Position numbers and translations under genes: made by a program | Origin: Chrysomallon squamiferum | Taxonomy: Eukaryota > Mollusca > Gastropoda > Neomphalida > Peltospiridae | Assembly (NCBI GenBank): GCA_012295275.1 | Contig: CM022673.1 | Span: forward strand, 9,415,788-9,443,287 | Direction of reading: 5' to 3' | Length of the DNA stretch: 27,500 bases | The notes under the pieces: model-generated | Told to the model about the DNA's origin: nothing | The model's database searches: none | What the model saw: the letters and a program-made list of their open reading frames with translations, nothing else | Shown: positions 21,381 through 27,500 of the stretch, piece after piece | How positions within the stretch are numbered: the first letter of the stretch is position 1 | Layout: the number at the start of each line of letters is the position of its first letter

Positions 21381-21955
21381 ACACACAAATCAATCTTGTT
21401 TCCACCTCTCCACAAACTCCGTCTGGAAGTGACATCATTTAAACACACATATATCACAGTCACGTATATCTGTGTTATTTCATCTTAATGTGTCTACATA
21501 TTTACATTTCTTTTAATTTTTATTATTTTTTTATTTTTTTTAGTAATTTTTAGAGAAAAACACATGCAGAGAGACGTATAGAGATACAGAGAGACAGAGA
21601 GACAGAGATATTGATAAACAGAGAGAGAGAAGAGAGAAGACAGAGAGAAAGAATCAATACTAAACTGTTTGACTAAAAATAAAAGTGTTAATCACTTTCA
21701 TTACTGACTCTAACAAACCAGAACCATTATTAATCAATTTTTGTGAGGATTCCAAATCAACTTTACAAATTATTGCTTGCCAACAATCATGATGTCAAAA
21801 TGTATTTATTCAGAGTAATAACCATATATATATATTTTTCTTTTCCATTAACAACACACTTGGTAAACAATTGCATACAGCATTAATTTTATTTATTAAA
21901 AGATTTTTAACAAAGAATAAATTGAATAAGTCATTTAATCAATGAATATTTTTTA

Positions 21956-21994
<39 letters not shown>

Positions 21995-22203
21995 TTTTAA
22001 ACACCTACATATGGTTGTCACTTTATTAAAAGGCTTTAACAAATAATGAATTTAATAAATAAATAAACATGTATGTTGAGTTTTGTGGGTTAAGCTAATG
22101 AGAGTTCAACAACTGATTTTTGCTATTGAAAATTAAATTATTAGTTATCTGTGGTTCTGTGAGAAAGGAAACCTGCTATATGTGTGGTTGATATTAAACT
22201 CAC
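21381..22203. other. AT-rich stretch
   Basis: GA-rich words lie at 21572-21652 and a (TA)n followed by T run at 21961-22000. Nothing else is seen. Confidence 0.45.
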
Positions 22204-22263
22204 TTTTTTTTCTATCAGAGTTATCAACAAGCATGCCTGTCCTGGCCAAAACCTTTGACCTCA
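22204..22263 (-). CDS. Candidate 60-base cassette exon on the gene strand
   Basis: On the minus strand the acceptor is CATCAGAACACTGCAG and the donor AAA|GTGAGT. The 60 bases are open in one frame, RSKVLARTGMLVDNSDRKK, entering and leaving in phase 1, so it could be skipped or included without a frameshift. GC is higher than the flanks. It does not fit directly between the 22677-22706 and 8080-8164 exons (phase 0), and the flank at 22264-22430 looks repeat-derived, so this may be chance in an old repeat. Confidence 0.2.
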
Positions 22264-22319
22264 CTGCAGTGTTCTGATGAAACCTGCTTCTGCAGAGCCA
22301 AATAATGACTGGATTATAG

Positions 22320-22425
22320 TTTAGTTATTTCAAAACTGGTCTCCTGCAGTTATAATCATGTGATCAAACCTTGTCAGCTGTTCTGCAGGTCTATTTCCCA
22401 TTCCAACCAATGTTTCTATTAGCAA
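22320..22425 (-). repeat. Inverted dispersed copy related to the 187-base family
   Basis: Read on the minus strand, it shows GGTTGGAATGGGAAATAGAC, then GAACAGCTGACAAG, then GATCACATGATTATAACTGC. These match the order of the core, GAACAGCTGG and GATTATGTGATCTTGTAGC blocks of the 17300-19300 array. It is a single, diverged unit in opposite orientation. Confidence 0.5.
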
Positions 22426-22676
22426 AGCTATGTCTTTTATAATTGCTAATTGCTCAGGTTAGATTTTATGGAATTCACACATCAGGTTTCTTTTCTCAAA
22501 TCATTATACAATAAAACTAGAGACATAATAAACATTAATATTAAAATATGTTCAACTTTTGTTAAAAAAGATAATATTAATTAATTAATTTATTTATTAA
22601 TCTATGGAGTATATGTCTTTCAATATATCCAGAAACTTCCATACAGAATCTTGCTCACAGACATGAATGTACCTAC

Positions 22677-22706
22677 CTCAGCTACTGATTCATCAATCAT
22701 GGAGCC
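22677..22706 (-). CDS. Candidate 30-base microexon of the same gene
   Basis: On the minus strand the acceptor is AATCCTGTTCTAACCAG and the donor GAG|GTAGGT, both good. The 30 bases encode GSMIDESVAE with no partial codons (phase 0 in and out). The next exon, at 8164-8080, enters in phase 0, so the join reads ESVAE-THLVSSE in frame, and the Ser/Glu-rich character continues across it. Ten-residue in-frame microexons are typical of neuronal alternative splicing in animals. The exon is too short for composition to prove it. Confidence 0.35.
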
Positions 22707-23002
22707 CTGGTTAGAACAGGATTTATATGCAACTCATCACCAAATGAGTTCAATAAAGACTGAACCAAATAAAGAGAATTCGCAGCAGACACTTTGTAGA
22801 CAGTATAAACACTACTAACAAATCAATAGTGATTAGTTCTGTTGTAACATATGGCAATATGAAATATCTGTGTGTATACAACAAATTGATTCTGTGAAAT
22901 AATTAAAGTAATGGAACCATTCCCTTGATGAGATGTGCACTGCATGTGTCAGACACAAAGTAATCAGAACTTACATACAGATATACACACAGCACTGTTC
23001 AG
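22707..23002. other. Plain intronic stretch
   Basis: No repeat or exon is seen other than the polypyrimidine tract and acceptor of the candidate microexon at its left edge. Confidence 0.45.
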
Positions 23003-23064
23003 AATATATATATATATATATATATTTTTTTTATTATTATTATTTTTATTATTATAATTTATTC

Positions 23065-23095
<31 letters not shown>

Positions 23096-23100
23096 TTGTA
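23003..23100. repeat. TA, ATT and poly-T tract
   Basis: (TA)n, then T-rich ATT repeats, then a T run of about 30 broken by one C. Confidence 0.9.
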
Positions 23101-23508
23101 TAGAATTGTTTCAATAATATAAATTAATTTTTTTTATTATTGCTTGTATAATAAATATAATTATTCTTTGTGTTTGAAGCTATTTCAGTTGCATTTTTTT
23201 TTTTCTGGCTTTTTTGTTTTTCTAGCTGTTTATCTCTCTATCTATCTAATGACATATTTATCTGTATTAATTTTTTTTTTTCCCCCCCCGTATTATTTTT
23301 TTTTTATCTTTTTATTTGTGGAAGTAAAATTTATTTTTTAGTTATCTTTTTGGTTTATGTTTTGTTGTTTTTGGTTGTTATTGTTGTTTTATAATGTTAT
23401 TTAATCATGTTATTACCTTTCAAGGTAATTGTTTTATCTTCACAATTATTTTAATTTTATTTATTTATTTATCTATTTACATTGTTACTTATTTAAATTT
23501 ATTTGCTT
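23101..23508. other. T-rich stretch
   Basis: Several T runs and a TTTTTTTTTCCCCCCCCG junction (about 23271-23289). Phe/Leu-rich frames are artefacts of composition. Confidence 0.6.

Positions 23509-23557
<49 letters not shown>
23509..23557. repeat. TTTA tetranucleotide repeat
   Basis: About twelve pure TTTA/ATTT units. Confidence 0.95.
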
Positions 23558-23805
23558 AAGATAATCACTATACACTATTATCTAGAATTATTTAAATAAA
23601 TAAATTTATAATCTACTTTTTTCACAATCACTACACCACACAGTTTTATACAATCACCGACTGATAAATAAAAACTGTACCAGACGAAACATCTGTGAAA
23701 TAATCTAGTAAAATGTACAGGTTATAGTACATGGCTAATGTCTGGTGTCATACTTATCTCATACCTACTGCTGTGTATGTACATGTAGATGAATACCAGT
23801 TAGAT

Positions 23806-23926
<121 letters not shown>

Positions 23927-24475
23927 ACAAAATGTTAATGTTGTGGTTTTAAAAGTTAAAAAAACTAGTTACATATGTCTAAAGGCAGTGGTGGTCTCAA
24001 TCACTTTCTTTTTTTTCATGTCTCTAACCCACACACTTGTACACCCACATCAACATCGTCCCTTACAACCACAACCACACAGACAGGCAAACAAACAAAC
24101 AAAACCTTAAGACACATACGACAAAAGCATAATTACAATGAAACACATTTGGATATCATTAATCAAAAACATAATTACAACTCAGACCCATCTGCCCATG
24201 TCTATCCATCTATCTGTCTGTCTGTCTGTCTAACTGTCGATCCATCTATCTACCCACCCCTACCAATTTGTCTTTCAAACGTAGATTTACATAAAACTCA
24301 TGCAAAAAACCCAGATAAGAACAGTCAGACATATTTTATTTGCATATCAAGACAGACACAAACAGACAAGACCATCTCAACAACAGATTCTTAAACACAC
24401 ATTTCCATAATAATACATATCACTGAGAGGGTTTAACTGGGTAAATGTGTACAAGTCATAAGATGAATGTTTGGG
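23927..24475. other. CA-rich stretch without a supported gene
   Basis: TCTG/TATC words lie at 24203-24253. The Thr/Ser/His-rich plus-strand frame through here reflects the C/A bias. ATAATTACAA occurs twice about 50 bases apart (24129 and 24171). Confidence 0.5.
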
Positions 24476-24625
24476 ATATGCATGTGTATGAATGAATGAC
24501 TATGCAGTATTTATATTTAAGTATGAATGAAAGTATATATGAATGCATAAATGAATGAATGCATTGTGGTATTTATATGCATGTGTGAATGAATTCAACG
24601 TGGTATTTATATATGATAATCCGTA
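24476..24625. repeat. Short degenerate tandem repeat (GTATTTATAT + TGAATGAAT)
   Basis: GCAGTATTTATAT, GTGGTATTTATAT and GTGGTATTTATAT lie near 24504, 24566 and 24600, with TGAATGAATG words between them and ATGCATGTGT at 24479 and 24577. Confidence 0.6.
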
Positions 24626-24743
24626 TGTGTATTTTATTTCAGTCTGCTGGCTAGATATCACAAGCAATGAAGAATATATTCATGCTTCTAAAAATGATAA
24701 ATGCTTTGAACAAGTCACAAACAAAACTAGATAAGAAAAAAAG

Positions 24744-24768
24744 AAAAAAAAAAAAAAAAAAAAAAAAA
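24744..24768. repeat. Poly-A run
   Basis: About 25 A, possibly the tail of an old retroposed sequence. No body is recognisable. Confidence 0.9.
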
Positions 24769-25172
24769 CTTTCTATCCTACCTTGTTAAAAAAAACAAAA
24801 AATGGTCTTGATTACGAAGCAAAAACAAAAGCAAACACTAAATACTCTCTCTCTCTCTCAGTCTTACCTGAAAGTATTTACAAAGTGACCTGTTTACTTG
24901 GGAACAATTACAATCATGTAAACAATGAGAGTATTAAAACACAGCCACACCCCTTTCGCTACAGCAGGATGTCAAAATGAACATCTCTTCAAGTGACGCA
25001 AACGGAGAATGATTTCAGAGAGATTGTGTTAAACTTCAGCTTACAGTGACACACAGTATCATCTTTCTCATACATGATACTCTATTGTGTCTATCAGGTT
25101 ACTGTGATCTTGGGGGAGGAAGATGCAGGGGGAGTACTGATGAAGAGGTGAGGGAGTGTGTAAAGAAGAAGT

Positions 25173-25202
25173 GGGAGAAGGTGGGTAGGGAAAACGGGGG
25201 GG
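25173..25202 (+). other. Canonical G-quadruplex motif
   Basis: Four G runs (25173-25175, 25183-25185, 25188-25190, 25196-25202) are separated by loops of 7, 2 and 5 bases, satisfying G3+N1-7. It lies in a 100-base purine-rich patch (25112-25204). The G-rich strand would be the template of a minus-strand gene. Confidence 0.75.
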
Positions 25203-25221
25203 AGTGAAGTTCAAGAAACAG

Positions 25222-25259
25222 CCCAGTGGTAAAACGTTTGTCAGAGTAACACTGGGCTT
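25222..25259. repeat. Hairpin / possible tRNA-SINE remnant
   Basis: GCCCAGTG and CACTGGGC form an 8-base perfect stem around a 21-base loop. The left half, CAGCCCAGTGGTAAAACGTT, resembles a tRNA A-box region (GGCNCAGTGGTNAGAGCG). No B box is convincing. Confidence 0.4.
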
Positions 25260-25381
25260 TAGTGATGGCATATTAGGTTATTTCCCATTCCAAGCATTAC
25301 TCAGTCTGCTGTGCTTGAGTAAGTTCATTTAAAGGATTTAAAAGTCTGATGGGAAATTATTTGAAAGCATTATGAAATAAA

Positions 25382-25660
25382 ATAGAAAATAGAAAAAAAA
25401 GAGAGAGAGAAAACTAGACACAAAGAGACAGAAGGACAGAAAGAGAGATAGAGATAGCGACAGAGAAACAGAGGAATGAATTTGTAAAAAAGGAAGGAGA
25501 AAGAAAATGGACAGAGAGACAGATGCATGATGACAGAGATGGGAAAAAAAGAGAGAGCAAAATATAAAATGACAACAGAAAAGAATGTAAAAAGAAAGAG
25601 AAATGTAAGGGCAAAGACAAGACTAACGAAAATGACAAACAGGAAACTACAACAACAAGC
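25382..25660. repeat. Purine-rich GA/GACA/AAAG tract
   Basis: Degenerate purine-rich sequence (GAGA, GACAGA, AAAGAGA words) of about 270 bases. The Ser/Leu reverse frame is an artefact. Confidence 0.75.
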
Positions 25661-26029
25661 ACATGTTTGAAACTTGTCTAGAAATTAGTCACATAATAAA
25701 TAGTGTCATGTTAATATCAAGAAACCATCTGATATATATATATATACAAACACACAAGTTTTAATGCTTTAGAAACTGATTTAAATGGTGTTATGTCTAT
25801 TAATAATTTAAAATCCATATTGCTTATGTATGTGTTAATATTTTAGAATCCAACTCACCCATATCTGTTAATATTTTAGAATGTATCTTACTTACATGAG
25901 TAAAACTATTTATCTGCTTACAACTGATAAAAGAATGAAGATGAATGTGTGAGTGGGATAGACAGGATGTCTGTGTTGAATAGATAAACACAAGGAAGTG
26001 TGGTAGTTATGTATTATACAGTGCTTATC

Positions 26030-26064
26030 TCATGTTCGCTAGGTTGTGGGATCAAATCAACTCT

Positions 26065-26096
<32 letters not shown>
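26030..26096 (+). repeat. Possible SINE 3' end with poly-T run
   Basis: GGTTGTGGGATCAAATCAAC resembles the B-box region of a tRNA-derived SINE (GGTTCGAATCC-like), and 30 T follow at 26067-26096. The first half of such an element is not clear. Confidence 0.3.
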
Positions 26097-26300
26097 CTTT
26101 TCTTATTTTTATTTTAATATCATTATAAATTATGTGATTCATATCTAATATTAACAACTGTAAAAGAGAATTAAAAAAAAACAAAAAAAAAACCTGAAAG
26201 AACATTAAAGAAACAGAAAGGAGACTAGAAGACAGATGACACAAGCAGAAAACACTCAGTGATATAATTATACATTAAACCAGCAAGAAATGATATAAAT

Positions 26301-26466
26301 GTTTTATCTGCACATAAAAAAAAAAAATTAAAAAATATATATTTTTTTTTTTTTTATTTCACTGGATTTAAGAAAATGACAAAGTTTTATCTGCACATAA
26401 AAAAAAAAAAAAAAATTATTATTATTTTTTTTTTTATTTCTCTGGATTTAAGAAAATGACAAAGTG
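26301..26466. repeat. 83-base tandem duplication, two copies
   Basis: Both copies have GTTTTATCTGCACATAAA, a poly-A run, a poly-T run, CTGGATTTAAGAAAATGACA and AAGT. Starts are 26301 and 26384. Differences are mostly in the A/T runs (and CACTGG versus CTCTGG), so the duplication is recent compared with the other arrays here. Confidence 0.92.
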
Positions 26467-27208
26467 CAGGTTACTGAGTTTATGTAGATGTTGTAACATA
26501 ATACTGAAAACTAAAAATGTATTAAGGGACACTGCTGAACAAACAGTTGATGAAACAAGATATCAAACAGTGCAACATCAACTGATGTGTTTGTTCTTTG
26601 TATGCAGGGCTGGGGATATTATTGTATTTGTATTCATATGCACCACTGTTATATTAATATTGCACACAGAGGTTGAATATTTGTATTTAATTCATGAAAA
26701 AAGATGGTGTTTTCTTTTCCTTTATTTTTAATTTTTTTTTTACTCTTTTATATATTTATTCATTCATTTATGGTTGTTGTTGTTGCTAATAATATTGTTA
26801 TTATTATTACTGCTATTATAATAATTTTATTATTATTATAACTGTTATTTTTTCATTATTGTTATATTAAATGTAAATTAATCTTTATATTTATCAGTGC
26901 TGTTTTTGTTTTTTAATTTAATATTTTAACATTGCAGTTTAAAAACAAATAATAATATTAATAATAATAATAATAATAACAATAAAGCTGAAATAAATAA
27001 ATAAATTAAAATATTACATTGTATTCACACAAAATAATAATGTTTTAAGATGAAGGTAATTTTTTGATTTTTTTAGTAACAGTTTACATATCAAGAGAAT
27101 TCTACTACACCAGATATTTTTTGTTCTAAAACTATCCTTTTAAAAAAAAAAAAATGACAACATTAAAAACAACAAACAACCTCATCTTCCAGTCAGCAAA
27201 TGACTTAC
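26467..27208. other. AT-rich stretch with ATT and AAT repeats
   Basis: ATT-type repeats lie near 26786-26850 and AAT-type at 26949-26980, so the two are mutually complementary. A 91-codon frame beginning at 26456 is not supported. No gene is seen. Confidence 0.45.
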
Positions 27209-27251
27209 CTCCGATAAAAACAACCTTCAGACTATTTCTCTATTCTGATAC
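27209..27251 (-). CDS. Weak candidate exon on the gene strand
   Basis: On the minus strand there is a perfect donor (GGAG|GTAAGT) and an acceptor GCTAAATGTGCAG at 27252. All frames over the full 43 bases contain a stop, so it would be non-coding (for example 5' untranslated) unless a downstream AG (after AATAG) is used. In that case 31 bases read RNSLKVVFIG, leaving in phase 1. LKVVFIG looks like the first strand of a Ras-type GTPase, but ten residues prove nothing. Confidence 0.2.
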
Positions 27252-27354
27252 CTGCACATTTAGCACCTGATATACTCGAGAATAAACGATGGTTCAGTTG
27301 GAAGCAATGTGCATCTTGCACAGCCAGCTTTACAATGTTTGTGCACATGCAGCT

Positions 27355-27355
<1 letters not shown>

Positions 27356-27379
<24 letters not shown>
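27356..27379. repeat. Poly-T run
   Basis: 24 consecutive T. From here to the window end the sequence is plain AT-rich. Confidence 0.95.
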
Positions 27380-27385
<6 letters not shown>

Positions 27386-27500
27386 ATTTGCTTGTTTTAA
27401 TAACATTTTCACCTGATTCCTGGAAATAACCAAGGCTTATCTGTCAATTTAATTTGGAACCAATCTTATAAAACTAGTTTTTCACATTCTTTTTTTTCTC

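Noticed and set aside
24103-24190. ATAATTACAA repeated at short spacing, considered as a CRISPR-like or direct repeat
   Set aside because: There are only two short copies and the context is eukaryotic; not an array.
24783-24980. Plus-strand 65-codon frame after a CTCTCTCTCAG acceptor-like site
   Set aside because: The pyrimidine tract is a short microsatellite, the protein resembles no family, and no further exon is visible.

Overview
The window looks like AT-rich, non-coding DNA from an animal nuclear genome, most likely the inside and one end of a large intron-rich gene. No long intact gene, rRNA, tRNA gene, operon or CRISPR array is visible. Short exon-like islands with GT..AG splice signals, many very long GA, CT, CA, AAT and GATA microsatellites, diverged tandem arrays and a TA-flanked inverted-repeat element all point to a metazoan. 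A cephalopod mollusc is my best guess from the microsatellite and repeat style, but nothing in the sequence proves it.

The only well-supported gene runs on the minus strand. Three pieces join in compatible splice phases in transcription order: a possible 30-base microexon at 22706-22677 (phase 0 in and out), a GC-rich exon at 8164-8080 (phase 0 in, phase 1 out), and a clear 272-base exon at 2201-1930 (phase 1 in, phase 0 out). Together they encode a Ser/Arg/acidic, probably disordered and phosphorylated segment of an intracellular protein that I cannot name. Introns would be about 14.5 kb and 5.9 kb. Other weak exon candidates (27209-27251, 22204-22263, 6272-6304, 5215-5269) do not all fit these phases and several are probably chance.

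Region by region: 1-1290 holds a tandem array of about 70-base units carrying AATAAA; 1291-1798 is a roughly 500-base Tc1/mariner-type miniature element; 1930-2201 is the sure exon; 2343-8000 is intronic sequence with GA, CT, TAC and TG tracts; 8080-8164 is the second exon, followed by a GATA tract. From 8746 to 13540 the sequence is AT-rich with large GA and CT tracts. From 13540 to 19300 three more diverged tandem arrays follow (about 137, 150 and 187 bases per unit); the last, about 2 kb with 11 units, is the most striking repeat in the window. From 19300 to 27500 the sequence is intronic with CA, CT, ATT and TTTA tracts, inverted dispersed copies related to the 187-base family, a G-quadruplex motif and an 83-base tandem duplication.

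Most long open frames here are translations of microsatellites or AT-rich DNA and are not genes. A few short plus-strand frames (3011-3109, 9655-9768, 14110-14340) read more like protein than their surroundings and are reported as low-confidence candidates.
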